Shown: positions 48,647 through 57,904, counted from the stretch's first letter. The stretch: DNA of 64,000 nt from Rathayibacter sp. VKM Ac-2760 (GCF_009834185.1 NZ_CP047173.1:2232001-2296000); one strand, 5' to 3'. The notes: generated from the sequence alone by a model not told the origin. Program-made: numbers and translations.

Positions 48647-51139
48647 GTGGCCTCCCTGCTCTTCCGTCTGGGCATCTTCGCCGCTCGTCGCGCCTGGGCG
48701 GTGATCGTCGCCTGGGTCGTGATCCTCGGCGTCTCGGTCGGCGCCTTCCTCGCGGTCGGCGGCACGCTGACCAACAGCTTCGACATCCCCGGCACCGCCT
48801 CCGGCGCCGTGACCGACCAGCTCGCGGAGAAGCTGCCCGACACCGCGGGCGGCACCGGCACCGTGGTCTACCGCACCGACGACGGGTCGGCGCTGACGGC
48901 GGAGCAGGAGGCCGCGATCTCCGCTCTGGCCGCCTCCGCCGCCGATCTCGAGGGCGTCGCCGCGGTCGTCGACCCCTTCGAGGCACGGCAGTCGCAGCTC
49001 GACGGCGCGCAGCAGCTCGCCGCCGGCCGGGCGCAGCTCGCGGCCGGGCAGGAGCAGCTCGCCGCCGGCCAGGCGCAGCTCGATGCGGGGCAGGCGCAGT
49101 TGACCGCGGGCCAGGAGCAGCTGACCGCGGCCCGCGAGCAGGCGGTCGCCGCCGGCGCTCCCGAGCAGCAGCTCGCCGCCCTCGATGCCCAGCAGGCGCA
49201 GCTCGATGCGCAGCAGGCGGAGCTGACCGCGCAGCAGTCCGCGCTCGACGCCTCGCGCACCGAGCTCGAGGCCGGCGCCGAGCCGCTCGATCTCGGCGAG
49301 GAGCTGCTCTCGCTCGCCGACGGGATCGGCGTCGTCTCGGCGGACGGCTCGACCGCGATCGTGAACGTCTCCTTCACCGAGCCGAGGCTCGAGCTCCCCG
49401 AGGAGGTCAAGCAGGGCGTGATCGACCACTTCGAGTCCGCGCCGGTCGCGGGGGCCGAGGTGAGCTTCGCGACGGACCTCGCCCAGGGCGTCCCGCAGAT
49501 CTTCGGCGTGGGCGAGGCGATCGGCCTCGTCTTCGCCGGCGTCGTCCTGATCGTGATGCTCGGCTCGCTCGTCGCGGCCTCGCTCCCGATCGTCACCGCG
49601 CTCGTCGGCGTCGGCGTGGGCGTCACCGCCTCGCTCTCCTTCTCCGGCGTCATCGACATGGCCTCGGTCACGCCGGTGCTCGGCGTGATGCTCGGCCTCG
49701 CCGTCGGGATCGACTACTCGCTCTTCATCGTGAACCGGCACCGGAAGCAGCTGCTCTCGGGCGTCGAGGTCCGGGAGTCGATCGGGCTCGCGAACGGCAC
49801 CTCCGGGACCGCCGTCGTCTTCGCCGGGTCGACCGTCGTGGTCGCACTGCTCGCGCTCACCGTCACCGGCATCCCGTTCCTCGGCCTGATGGGCGTCGTC
49901 GGCGCCGTCTGCGTCGCGGTCGCGGTGCTGATCGCCGTCACCCTCGCCCCGGCGATCCTCGGTCTGCTCGGCACGCGCCTGCTGCGCCGGAAGGCCCGCT
50001 CGGCGAGCGTGCACCACGCGGCGGCGAAGACGGTCGCGCCGATGTCGACGCTGCGCGCGGTGCTCACCGTCGTCGGCACCGTCGCGGTGCTGCTCGTCAT
50101 CGCGGTCCCCGCGCTCTCGATGCGCCTCGGCCTGCCGGACGGCTCGAGCGAGCCCGAGGGCTCCACCAGCGCCCGCAGCTTCGAGATCGTCGGCGACGAG
50201 TTCGGCGCCGGAGCCAACGGACCGCTGCTCGTCACCGCGACGGTCCCGGGCGGAGTCGCCGACGACGCGCTGCTCGCCACCCAGGTCGACGTCGCCCGCA
50301 CGATCGCCGACCAGGCCGACGTCGTCGCCGTGGCGCCGATCGCCGCCTCGGACGACGGCACGCTGCTCGCCTTCCAGGTGCTGCCCACCGACGGCCCGAA
50401 CAGCGCCTCCACCGAGGCGCTCGTGCAGGACCTGCGCGCCCTGCCCCCGGTGGACGACGACATCGTCCTCGGCGTGGCCGGCCAGGCGGCCACCAACATC
50501 GACATCTCCGAGGGGCTGAACGACGTGCTGCCGACCTACCTCGCGGTCGTCGTCGGGCTCTCCCTGCTGATCATGATCCTGGTGTTCCGCTCGCTGCTGG
50601 TGCCGCTGATCGCGACCCGCGGGTTCATCCTGTCGCTGTTCGCGACCTACGGGCTGATCGTCGCGGTCTTCCAGTTCGGCTGGGGCGCCGACCTGATCGG
50701 ACTGCACTCGACCGGGCCGATCCTCAGCTTCCTGCCGGTGATCCTGGTGGGCATCCTCTTCGGGCTGGCGATGGACTACCAGCTGTTCCTCGCCTCCGGG
50801 ATGCGCGAGGCGTACGTGCACGGCGCGAGCGCTCGCCTGGCCGTGGCGCAGGGCTTCCAGGCCGGCAAGGCGGTCGTGATCGCGGCGGCGCTGATCATGG
50901 TGGCCGTCTTCGGCGGCTTCATCTTCTCGGAGTCGACCATCATCCGCTCGATGGGCTTCGGCCTCGCCTTCGGCGTGCTGCTCGACGCGTTCGTGGTCCG
51001 GATGCTGCTGATGCCCGCGCTGATGCACCTGCTCGGCCGCTCCGCCTGGTGGCTGCCGCGCTGGCTCGACCGGCTCCTGCCGGACGTCGACCTGGAGGGG
51101 GCCGCGCTGGAGCGGACGCACCCGCACCCGGCCGCCTGA
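48647..51139 (+). CDS. MMPL/RND-family exporter
   Basis: An 830-residue membrane protein with the MMPL layout: helix 1 (about 13-37), an extracytoplasmic domain, helices 2-6 (about 285-450), a second external domain, and helices 7-12 (about 620-795). GIDYSLFIVNRHR and AMDYQLFLASGMRE are the family D-Y motifs in helices 4 and 10. The first external domain contains heptad-like repeats (QLAAGQE, QLAAGQA, QLDAGQA, QLTAGQE) predicted to form a coiled coil. It likely exports lipids or drugs using proton force. The GTG at 48647 has CTGGAGC upstream. It is divergent from TetR. Confidence 0.92.
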   Translation: MASLLFRLGIFAARRAWAVIVAWVVILGVSVGAFLAVGGTLTNSFDIPGTASGAVTDQLAEKLPDTAGGTGTVVYRTDDGSALTAEQEAAISALAASAADLEGVAAVVDPFEARQSQLDGAQQLAAGRAQLAAGQEQLAAGQAQLDAGQAQLTAGQEQLTAAREQAVAAGAPEQQLAALDAQQAQLDAQQAELTAQQSALDASRTELEAGAEPLDLGEELLSLADGIGVVSADGSTAIVNVSFTEPRLELPEEVKQGVIDHFESAPVAGAEVSFATDLAQGVPQIFGVGEAIGLVFAGVVLIVMLGSLVAASLPIVTALVGVGVGVTASLSFSGVIDMASVTPVLGVMLGLAVGIDYSLFIVNRHRKQLLSGVEVRESIGLANGTSGTAVVFAGSTVVVALLALTVTGIPFLGLMGVVGAVCVAVAVLIAVTLAPAILGLLGTRLLRRKARSASVHHAAAKTVAPMSTLRAVLTVVGTVAVLLVIAVPALSMRLGLPDGSSEPEGSTSARSFEIVGDEFGAGANGPLLVTATVPGGVADDALLATQVDVARTIADQADVVAVAPIAASDDGTLLAFQVLPTDGPNSASTEALVQDLRALPPVDDDIVLGVAGQAATNIDISEGLNDVLPTYLAVVVGLSLLIMILVFRSLLVPLIATRGFILSLFATYGLIVAVFQFGWGADLIGLHSTGPILSFLPVILVGILFGLAMDYQLFLASGMREAYVHGASARLAVAQGFQAGKAVVIAAALIMVAVFGGFIFSESTIIRSMGFGLAFGVLLDAFVVRMLLMPALMHLLGRSAWWLPRWLDRLLPDVDLEGAALERTHPHPAA

Positions 51140-51161
51140 GCCCCCCGGCTAGATTGGCGGG

Positions 51162-52430
51162 GTGACTGCCGCTCCGGACACCCGCGCCTGGCACCGGTCG
51201 CCGGCCACGCCCGACCAGCGCCGGGCGGACGTCGCGACCGCCGCCGCCCTCTTCGGCGCCGCCGTGCTCTCGCTGGTGCTCGGCCGCGCGATCGGGCTGT
51301 TCCCCGAGCCCGCCTCGCCCGCGCTCAGCATGGCGGTGCTCGCCGTCGTCGTCCTCCCGCTCGCCTTCCGGCGGACGGCGCCCGTCCCCGTCCTCGCGGT
51401 GACCGGCGCCGCCTTCCTGCTGGTCGGCGAGCTGAAGGTGCCGGAGCTGACGATCAGCAACATCGCGCTGTTCACGGCGCTGTACAGCGTCGGCGCCTGG
51501 GAGCAGAACCGGACGCGGGCGGGCTGGGCGCGCGGCGTGCTGGTGACGGTGATGGCGGTCTGGCTGCTGATCACCTTCTTCCGCGCGAGCACGCAGGACC
51601 TCGACTTCGACGGCGAGGGGATCGGCGCGCTCACCCCGGTCGCCGCGTACCTGCTCCAGCAGATCCTGATCAACGTGCTCTACTTCGCCGGCGCCTGGTG
51701 GTTCGGCGACCACGCCTGGGCCTCCGCGCGCCAGCGGGCGCTGACCGCGCTGCGCACCCGGCAGCTCGAGGACGAGCGGTCGACGGTCGCGCGCCAGGCG
51801 ATCGCGATCGAGCGGCTGCGGATCGCCCGCGAGCTGCACGACGCCGTGGCGCACCACGTCTCGCTGATGGGCGTCCAGGCCGGAGCGGCGCGGATGCTGG
51901 TCGACACCGAGCCCGCGCGGGCGCACGAGCAGCTGCAGGCGCTCGAGGGCACCTCGCGCGCGGCGGTCGGCGAGCTCTACCAGCTGCTCGGCACCCTCCG
52001 CGACGAGGACTCCGTCGTCGATCCGGTCACCGCCTCGCTCGGTCTCGCCGCCCTCCCCGCGCTGGTCGAGGACGCCGTCGCCTCCGGACTCCGCGTCGAG
52101 CTCGAGGAGGTGGGCGAGCCGGTCGAGCTGCCGCCGCTGGTCGGGCTCAACCTCTACCGCATCGCCCAGGAGTCGCTCACCAACGTGCTCACGCACGCCG
52201 GACCCGGCACCCGCGCGCGCCTGCACCTGCGCTACGAGGGCGACTCCGTCGAGCTCGAGGTCGCCGACGACGGACTCGGGCGCCCCGGCCCGCGCCGGCA
52301 GAGCGGCGGACTCGGGCTGCTCGGGATGCGCGAGCGCGCGGCGACGATGGACGGAGTGCTCGATGCGGGGCCGCGGACCGGCTCCGGCTGGGTCGTCCGC
52401 GTCCGCGTGCCGCTCCCGGTGCGGGCGTGA
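51162..52430 (+). CDS. Sensor histidine kinase (HisKA_3, NarL-type partner)
   Basis: A 422-residue kinase. Five or six membrane helices fill about residues 25-180. The dimerisation/phosphorylation helix is IARELHDAVAHHVSLMGVQA (His in ELHD), and the ATPase domain contains NLYRIAQESLTNVLTHAGPG and DDGLGRPGP, then GGLGLLGMRERA. The ligand is unknown. GTG 51162 is preceded at six bases by TAGATT, which suggests its own promoter despite only 22 nt after the exporter gene. It overlaps the regulator gene by 4 nt. Confidence 0.93.
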   Translation: MTAAPDTRAWHRSPATPDQRRADVATAAALFGAAVLSLVLGRAIGLFPEPASPALSMAVLAVVVLPLAFRRTAPVPVLAVTGAAFLLVGELKVPELTISNIALFTALYSVGAWEQNRTRAGWARGVLVTVMAVWLLITFFRASTQDLDFDGEGIGALTPVAAYLLQQILINVLYFAGAWWFGDHAWASARQRALTALRTRQLEDERSTVARQAIAIERLRIARELHDAVAHHVSLMGVQAGAARMLVDTEPARAHEQLQALEGTSRAAVGELYQLLGTLRDEDSVVDPVTASLGLAALPALVEDAVASGLRVELEEVGEPVELPPLVGLNLYRIAQESLTNVLTHAGPGTRARLHLRYEGDSVELEVADDGLGRPGPRRQSGGLGLLGMRERAATMDGVLDAGPRTGSGWVVRVRVPLPVRA

Positions 52431-53128
52431 GCGCCGCGAGTGCCGTCCGCGTCGTCCTCGTCGACGACCACGCGCTGATGCGCCAGGGCATCCGCACCAT
52501 CCTCTCGGCGCAGCCCGGCATCGAGGTCGTCGGCGACGCGTCCAGCGGCGAGGAGGCGCTCGACGTCATTGCGCGACTCCGCCCCGACGTCGTCTGCATG
52601 GACGTGGAGATGCCGGGGATCGGCGGGCTGGAGGCGACTCGGCGCCTCCTCCTCGAGCCGGAGACGACCGTGCAGGTGCTGATGCTGACGACGTTCGAGC
52701 GCGAGGACTACCTCGTCGCGGCCCTCGAGGCGGGAGCGAGCGGCTTCCTGCTGAAGAACTCGCCGCCGGAGCGGCTGGTCGCCGGGGTCCGCGCGCTCGC
52801 GGCGGGCGACGCGCTGCTCGCGCCGGAGCTGACCCGAGCGGTGATCGCGCGCGCCGTCGCCCTCGGGCGCGACCCCGCCGTCACACCGAGCGGCACCCCG
52901 CCCGAGAGCCTCACCACCCGCGAGACCGAGGTCCTGCGACTGCTCGCGCGGGGGCTCTCGAACGACGAGATCGCCGAGCGCCTCGCCGTCGGCCGGGCGA
53001 CCGTGAAGACGCACGTGTCGAACGTGCTCACCAAGCTCTCGCTGCGCGACCGGGTGCAGGCGGTCGCGTTCGCCTACCGGACCGGGCTGGTGGATCCGAA
53101 GCGCGAGTCGAGCGCTCCTCCGCCGTGA
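52427..53128 (+). CDS. NarL/LuxR-family response regulator
   Basis: A 233-residue regulator. The receiver domain (about 7-125) has DDHALMRQGI, phosphoacceptor Asp in VVCMDVEMPG, Thr in MLTTFER and Lys in LLKNSPP. The C-terminal LuxR-type HTH (about 163-225) shows LTTRETEVLRLLARGLSNDE and ATVKTHVSNVLTKLSLRDRV. It is the partner of the upstream kinase (GTGA overlap) and likely controls the ABC exporter downstream. Confidence 0.94.
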   Translation: MSAASAVRVVLVDDHALMRQGIRTILSAQPGIEVVGDASSGEEALDVIARLRPDVVCMDVEMPGIGGLEATRRLLLEPETTVQVLMLTTFEREDYLVAALEAGASGFLLKNSPPERLVAGVRALAAGDALLAPELTRAVIARAVALGRDPAVTPSGTPPESLTTRETEVLRLLARGLSNDEIAERLAVGRATVKTHVSNVLTKLSLRDRVQAVAFAYRTGLVDPKRESSAPPP

Positions 53129-53217
53129 GGCGGAGAGCGCCGCTCACTCCCGCGCGGGAGGCGCCGGCGAGGCCCCCTGCCTAGCGTGGAGGGGTCAGTC
53201 GGATCCGAGGAGGTCGC

Positions 53218-54141
53218 ATGCTCAGCGTGCAGAACATCAGTCGCAGCTTCGGTGCCCACCGCGCCGTCGACGACGTCAGCTTCGACGTCGGCCGGGGGCG
53301 GCTCACCGGCTTCGTCGGCGGCAACGGCGCGGGCAAGACCACGACGATGCGGATGATCCTGGGCGTCCTCCGTCCGGACTCCGGCGCGGTCACGCTCGAC
53401 GGCGCACCCGTGAGCCAGGCCGCCCTGCACGGCTTCGGCTACATGCCGGAGGAGCGCGGCCTCTACCCGAAGATGGAGATCGGCGAGCAGCTGGCCTACC
53501 TCGCGCGTCTGCACGGCATCGACAAGACGACCGCTGTCCAGCGCGCCGACGACCTGCTCGAGCGGCTCGGCCTGCTCGAGCGCCGCCGCGACAAGCTGGA
53601 GGCGCTCTCGCTCGGCAACCAGCAGCGCGTGCAGGTGGCGGCCGCGCTCGTGCACGACCCGGACGTGCTGATCATGGACGAGCCGTTCTCGGGCCTGGAC
53701 CCGCTCGCGGTCGACGAGGTCGTCGCCGTGATCGCGGAGCACGCCGCCCGGGGCATCCCGGTGCTGTTCTCCTCGCACCAGCTCGACGTGGTCGAGCGGC
53801 TCTGCGACGACCTGGTGATCATCGCCGGCGGCCAGGTGAAGGCGGCGGGCGAGCGCGAGGCGCTGCGCGAGCAGTACTCCGGCGACCGCTGGTCGCTCGA
53901 GCTCGACGGCGACGCGGGCTGGGTCCGCGGCGTGCCGGGTGTCGATGTGGCGGAGCTGGCCGGGCGGTCGGTGCTCTTCCACGCCGACGCGGCGGCGGCC
54001 GACGCCGTGCTGCGCGCGGCCCTCGAGCGCGGCACCGTGTCGTCGTTCCGGCCCGTGCGGCCGACCCTCGGAGAGATCTTCCGGGACATCGTGGTGAGCG
54101 CGCCCGAGCGCGCCGAGCAGAAGGCGGAGGCGGTCCGATGA
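53218..54141 (+). CDS. ABC exporter ATPase (NatA-like)
   Basis: A 307-residue ATPase: Walker A GGNGAGKTT (about 34-42), Q-loop YMPEERG, signature LSLGNQQR, Walker B VLIMDEP, switch His in SSHQ. The signature LSLGNQQ and MPEERGLYP are typical of NatA/YhaQ-like exporters. The C-terminal about 90 residues form a DUF4162-like domain. GAGGAGG precedes the ATG. It overlaps the permease gene by 4 nt and follows the two-component genes by 89 nt. Confidence 0.93.
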   Translation: MLSVQNISRSFGAHRAVDDVSFDVGRGRLTGFVGGNGAGKTTTMRMILGVLRPDSGAVTLDGAPVSQAALHGFGYMPEERGLYPKMEIGEQLAYLARLHGIDKTTAVQRADDLLERLGLLERRRDKLEALSLGNQQRVQVAAALVHDPDVLIMDEPFSGLDPLAVDEVVAVIAEHAARGIPVLFSSHQLDVVERLCDDLVIIAGGQVKAAGEREALREQYSGDRWSLELDGDAGWVRGVPGVDVAELAGRSVLFHADAAAADAVLRAALERGTVSSFRPVRPTLGEIFRDIVVSAPERAEQKAEAVR

Positions 54142-55289
54142 CGACCAGCGGCAGTACGAGCAGCGGTATCACGAGGAGCTTGGGACCCGGCACCGGCGCC
54201 CAGGACGGCCGGTTGAGCACCTGGGGCGCGACGCTCCTGGTCGCCGAGCGCGAGATCCTCTCGCAGATCCGCTCGAAGGCGTTCATCATCTCCACCGTCA
54301 TCACCCTCGTGCTGGTGATCGGCGGCATCGTGCTCTCGAACGTGCTCGGCAGCCGCGCCGCCGACGCGACCCCCGTCGCGGTGGTCGGCTCGGCCGCCTC
54401 CTCGCTGGCCGCCGCCGACACCCTCGACGTCACCGAGGTCGCCACGGCCGCGGAGGCGGAGGAGCTGGTGCGCTCCGGCGAGGTCGACGCCGCGCTCGTC
54501 CCGAGCGATGACGCAGTCGGCTTCTCGATCCTCGCCCTCGACGAGGCACCGGAGGGACTGGTCTCCGCGCTCTCCGCGAGCCCCGCCGTCGAGCTCCTCG
54601 AGCCGTCCGAGACGCCGTCGGGCCTGCGCACGCTGATCGGCCTGGCGTTCGGGCTGGTGTTCATGCTCGCCGTGCTCGGCTCGGGCGCGACGATCATGCA
54701 GAACACGGTGCAGGAGAAGCAGTCGCGGATCGTCGAGATCCTGCTCGCCGCGGTGCCCGCGCGGGCGCTGCTCGCGGGGAAGATCCTCGGCAACTCGGTG
54801 ATCGGCGTCGGCACGGCCGCCGCGATCGCGGCCGCGTCGGCGCTGGGCCTCGCGATCACGGGGCAGACCGAGCTGCTCGACCTGCTGTCGGCGCCGCTGA
54901 TCTGGTTCGTGGTGTTCTTCGTCTTCGGCTTCGTCCTGGTCGCGAGCGTCTTCGCGGCCGGCGCCGCGCTCGTCTCGCGGCAGGAGGACACCGGATCGGT
55001 GATGACCCCGGCGATGATGCTGGTGATGGTGCCGTACTTCGGCGTCGTGCTCTTCGGCGACAACCCGCTGGTGATGACGATCCTGTCCTACGTGCCGTTC
55101 AGCGCACCGGTCGCGATGCCGGTGCGGCTGTTCTTCGGCGAGGCGGACTGGTGGGAGCCGCTGCTCTCGCTCGGGCTCCTCGTCGTCGCCACCGCCGCCG
55201 TGATGGCCGTCGCGAGCCGCATCTACACCAACTCGCTGCTGCGCATGGGCTCCCGAGTCCGCCTCCGCGACGCCCTGACCGCGAGCTGA
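54138..55289 (+). CDS. ABC-2 type exporter permease (NatB-like)
   Basis: A 383-residue permease. One N-terminal helix (about 52-73), an extracytoplasmic domain (about 75-165), then five or six helices. MQNTVQEKQSRIVEILLAAV is the NatB/YhaP family signature. With the ATPase it should export a lipophilic compound, peptide or ion; neighbouring sensor genes suggest a response to envelope stress or antimicrobials. The Gly/Ser-rich first 30 residues are atypical but open in frame. Confidence 0.92.
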   Translation: MTTSGSTSSGITRSLGPGTGAQDGRLSTWGATLLVAEREILSQIRSKAFIISTVITLVLVIGGIVLSNVLGSRAADATPVAVVGSAASSLAAADTLDVTEVATAAEAEELVRSGEVDAALVPSDDAVGFSILALDEAPEGLVSALSASPAVELLEPSETPSGLRTLIGLAFGLVFMLAVLGSGATIMQNTVQEKQSRIVEILLAAVPARALLAGKILGNSVIGVGTAAAIAAASALGLAITGQTELLDLLSAPLIWFVVFFVFGFVLVASVFAAGAALVSRQEDTGSVMTPAMMLVMVPYFGVVLFGDNPLVMTILSYVPFSAPVAMPVRLFFGEADWWEPLLSLGLLVVATAAVMAVASRIYTNSLLRMGSRVRLRDALTAS

Positions 55290-55329
55290 CGGGCGCCGGC
55301 GGGGACTGCGAGGCTGCTCGCGCTCCTCG

Positions 55330-55427
55330 CTGATCGAGTAGCCCGCGCAGCGGGCGCATCGAGATCCACGCCCACCGGACGTACCGGTGACGGCGGGTCT
55401 CGATACGCCTCGGCGCGCCCTACCAGC
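55330..55427. repeat. Pair of GGTCGAGTAGCC-type repeats in opposite orientation
   Basis: One copy (55330-55367, CTGATCGAGTAGCCCGCGC onwards) and an inverted copy (55395-55427) face each other across a spacer. The second overlaps the stop codon (55420-55422) and last codons of the G6PDH-like gene. Confidence 0.8.
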
Positions 55428-56820
55428 CGGACGGGCCCGCGCTGCCGGCCTCGTACTCGTCGAGCGGGGTGCCGCCCTCGGCCCAGTGCGAGAGCACGGG
55501 AGTGACGATGCGCCAGCACTGCTCGGCGACGGCGCCGGGGACGGACAGGAGGGTGTCGCCCTGGAGGATGCCGGCGAGGACCTGCGCGTAGGGGTCGAGC
55601 GTGGCGGTGCCGGGCTGCGCCTCCAGCGTGACGCGCTCGACGTCGGTGAGGTCGTCGGCGCTGTTGACGAGGAGGTCGAGGCTCACGTCGCCGCCCTTCA
55701 GCGACATCCGCAGGACCGTGCCCGCGTCGTCCTCGCCGGAGCGCAGCCCCCGCGGCGGGGTGGCGGGGCGGAAGTGCACGGCGACCTCGTGGCGCGGGTC
55801 GCCGATCGCCTTGCCGGAGCGGAGGACGAACGGCACGCCCGCCCAGCGGGGCGTGTCGACCTGCAGCAGCAGCTGCGCCAGGGTCTCGGTGCCGGCCTCG
55901 GGGTCGACGTCGGGCTCGTCGACGTAGGAGGGGAAGAAGCGGCCGTCGACGCGGCCCTCGGTGTAGCGGGCGCGGCGCGCGGTCGCCGGGTCGTCGCGCC
56001 AGAGCCGGACGGCGCCGAGCACCTCGGCCATCCGCTCGTGCACGTCCTGCGGCGAGACCTCGTCGGGGCGCTCCATCGTGGTGAGCGCGAGCACCATCAG
56101 CAGGTGGCTCTGCAGCATGTCGCGGAGGGCGCCGGTGCCGTCGTAGAAGGCGGCTCGGCCCTCGATCCCGAGCGTCTCGTCGTAGACGATCTCGATCTTC
56201 TCGATCTGCTCGGCGCTCCAGCTCGACTCGAGGAGGCGGTTGCCGAAGCGCAGGCCGAGCATGCCCATCACGGTCGCGTTGCCGAGGAAGTGGTCGACGC
56301 GCCAGAAGCGGTCCTCCGGGATCACCGGAGCGAAGGCGGCGTTCAGCGCGATCGCGTCGTCGAGGTCCTCGCCGAACGGCTTCTCGATCGCGACGACCAG
56401 GTCCTCCGGCAGGTCGAGCTCCGACAGCGAGGCGGCGACCTTGTGCCCCATCGCCGGCGGCAGCGCGACGTAGAGCACGGGCGAGGAGGTGCAGGCGTCG
56501 AGCAGCGCCTTCAGCTGCTCCGGGTCCGAGGCGTCGGTCGCGACGAAGCGGGCGCGGGACACGAGTCCGTCGACCGTGTGCGCGGCGATGCCGGCGGCCT
56601 CGAGGCTGCGGCGGACGAGTCCCTGCCACTCCTCGTCGGTCTGCGGGGTGCGGGCGGCGCCGATCAGGGTGAGCTCGGAGTCGCGGGCCAGCTCGGCGAC
56701 GCGGCCGAGACCGGGGAGCAGCAGCCGCTCGGTGAGGTCGCCTCCCGCGCCGAGGATCGCGATGCTGCGCTCGGCGCGCTCGAGTGCGGTGGCCTCGGGG
56801 ATGCCGATCGGGTCGGTCAT
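55420..56820 (-). CDS. zwf: Glucose-6-phosphate dehydrogenase-like protein with altered active site
   Basis: A 466-residue protein with the two G6PDH domains: NAD(P)-binding Rossmann (about 20-185) and the C-terminal catalytic domain. AILGAGGDLTERLLLPGL is the cofactor loop, and VVAIEKPFG the phosphate-binding segment. The family motif R-I-D-H-Y-L-G-K reads RVDHFLGNATV here, so the catalytic-site lysine is Asn, while D-H and the later His (MLQSHLLMVL) remain. The cofactor loop also has TER where TKR is usual. It is probably a paralogue with weak or changed activity. ATG 56820 follows GGAGACACC. Its promoter region holds 11-bp tandem repeats. Confidence 0.85.
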   Translation of the reverse strand: MTDPIGIPEATALERAERSIAILGAGGDLTERLLLPGLGRVAELARDSELTLIGAARTPQTDEEWQGLVRRSLEAAGIAAHTVDGLVSRARFVATDASDPEQLKALLDACTSSPVLYVALPPAMGHKVAASLSELDLPEDLVVAIEKPFGEDLDDAIALNAAFAPVIPEDRFWRVDHFLGNATVMGMLGLRFGNRLLESSWSAEQIEKIEIVYDETLGIEGRAAFYDGTGALRDMLQSHLLMVLALTTMERPDEVSPQDVHERMAEVLGAVRLWRDDPATARRARYTEGRVDGRFFPSYVDEPDVDPEAGTETLAQLLLQVDTPRWAGVPFVLRSGKAIGDPRHEVAVHFRPATPPRGLRSGEDDAGTVLRMSLKGGDVSLDLLVNSADDLTDVERVTLEAQPGTATLDPYAQVLAGILQGDTLLSVPGAVAEQCWRIVTPVLSHWAEGGTPLDEYEAGSAGPSGW

Positions 56821-56849
56821 GGTGTCTCCTCTGCGTCGGTGAGCGTCGT

Positions 56850-56882
56850 GGGGCGTGCTGGGGGCGTGCTGGGGGCGTGGTC
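56850..56882. repeat. 11-bp tandem repeat in a 5' leader
   Basis: GGGGCGTGCTG at 56850 and 56861, with a variant at 56872, lies between the G6PDH-like start and a possible -10 (TAGCGT on the minus strand, 56883-56888). Confidence 0.75.
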
Positions 56883-56912
56883 ACGCTAGCCGACGGGAAC
56901 AGCGCGACCGCT

Positions 56913-56963
56913 GAGTACCGGGTCGGTGCCGGTACCGGATCGGTGCCGGTACCCGGTCAGTGC
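56913..56963. repeat. 17-bp tandem repeat over a stop codon
   Basis: Three units (CGGTACCGGATCGGTGC and variants) begin at 56913, 56930 and 56947; the stop codon of the XRE regulator gene (56957-56959) is in the third. Confidence 0.85.
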
Positions 56964-57904
56964 CCGGCGTCGGTGCCGAGCTCGGCCGCCTGCTCGCTCT
57001 CGCGGGTGGCTGCGAGGGTCGCCAGCAGCCGCAGCGCATCCGCCGACGGGGTGCCGGGGCGGGCGGTGTAGGCGAGCAGCGTGAGGTCGCTGTCGGAGTC
57101 GAGGGTCATCGCCTCGTAGTCGAGGTCGAGGTCGCCGACGAGCGCGTGGTGCAGCCTCTTGGTGCCGGTGCGGTGGAAGCGCACGTCGTGCTTCGCCCAG
57201 CGGGTGCGGAAGGTCTCGCTGCGCGTGGACAGCTCGCCGACCAGGTTGGACAGCTCGCGGTCGTAGGGGTTCCGGCCGGCGGCGGAGCGGAGGATCGCGA
57301 CGACGTCGTCCGCCGACTTCTCCCAGTGCGGGAAGAAGTCGCGCGAGCGCACGTCGAGGAAGACGAACCGCGCGGTGTTCGGCGGCCCGTAGGGGCTCGC
57401 GATCATGTCCGCGTAGAGGGCGCGGCCGAGCGCGTTCGTCGCGAGCAGGTCGTGCCGGTCGTTGCGGATCCAGGCGGGGGCCTCGGTGATCGCGTCGAGC
57501 AGTCGCTGCACACCCGCCGTCACGTGGCCGGTCGTGGCGGTGCGCCGCTTCGCGGGCGCGAGACTCGCCGCGCGAGCGAGATCGAGGAGGTGCGTCCGCT
57601 CGGCCTCGTCGAGCTGCAGCGCCCGGGCGAGCGCGTCGAGGACGCTCTCGGAGACGCCGGCGAGGTTCCCGCGCTCGAGGCGGTTGTAGTAGTCGACGCT
57701 GACGCCGGCCAGCATCGCGACCTCCTCGCGGCGCAGCCCTGCGACGCGCCGGTTCCCGCCGTACGCGGGCAGTCCCGCCTTCTCGGGGGTGATGCGGGCG
57801 CGCCGCGTCGTCAGGAACTCGCGGACCTGGCTCGGCAGGCCCACGCCGTCCGCTCCCCCGCCGCCGCTACCCGCGCCGCCCGCTCGCGCGACGTCGGCGC
57901 TCAT
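56957..57904 (-). CDS. XRE-family regulator with MmyB-like ligand domain
   Basis: A 315-residue regulator. The HTH is at about residues 55-105 (LRREEVAMLAGVSVDYYNRL), and the C-terminal part (about 125-305, WIRNDRHDLLATNALGRALY; DVRSRDFFPHWEKSADD) matches the MmyB-like ligand-binding domain. These regulators typically control a nearby oxidoreductase, and here the ATG overlaps the stop of an aldo-keto reductase gene. A Gly-rich N-terminal tail of about 20 residues is present. Confidence 0.92.
   Translation of the reverse strand: MSADVARAGGAGSGGGGADGVGLPSQVREFLTTRRARITPEKAGLPAYGGNRRVAGLRREEVAMLAGVSVDYYNRLERGNLAGVSESVLDALARALQLDEAERTHLLDLARAASLAPAKRRTATTGHVTAGVQRLLDAITEAPAWIRNDRHDLLATNALGRALYADMIASPYGPPNTARFVFLDVRSRDFFPHWEKSADDVVAILRSAAGRNPYDRELSNLVGELSTRSETFRTRWAKHDVRFHRTGTKRLHHALVGDLDLDYEAMTLDSDSDLTLLAYTARPGTPSADALRLLATLAATRESEQAAELGTDAGH

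Noticed and set aside
48590..51127. Minus-strand open frame of 845 codons opposite the MMPL exporter
   Set aside because: High G+C creates long antisense frames; composition is Asp/Arg/His-rich with no domain, while the plus strand has all MMPL motifs.
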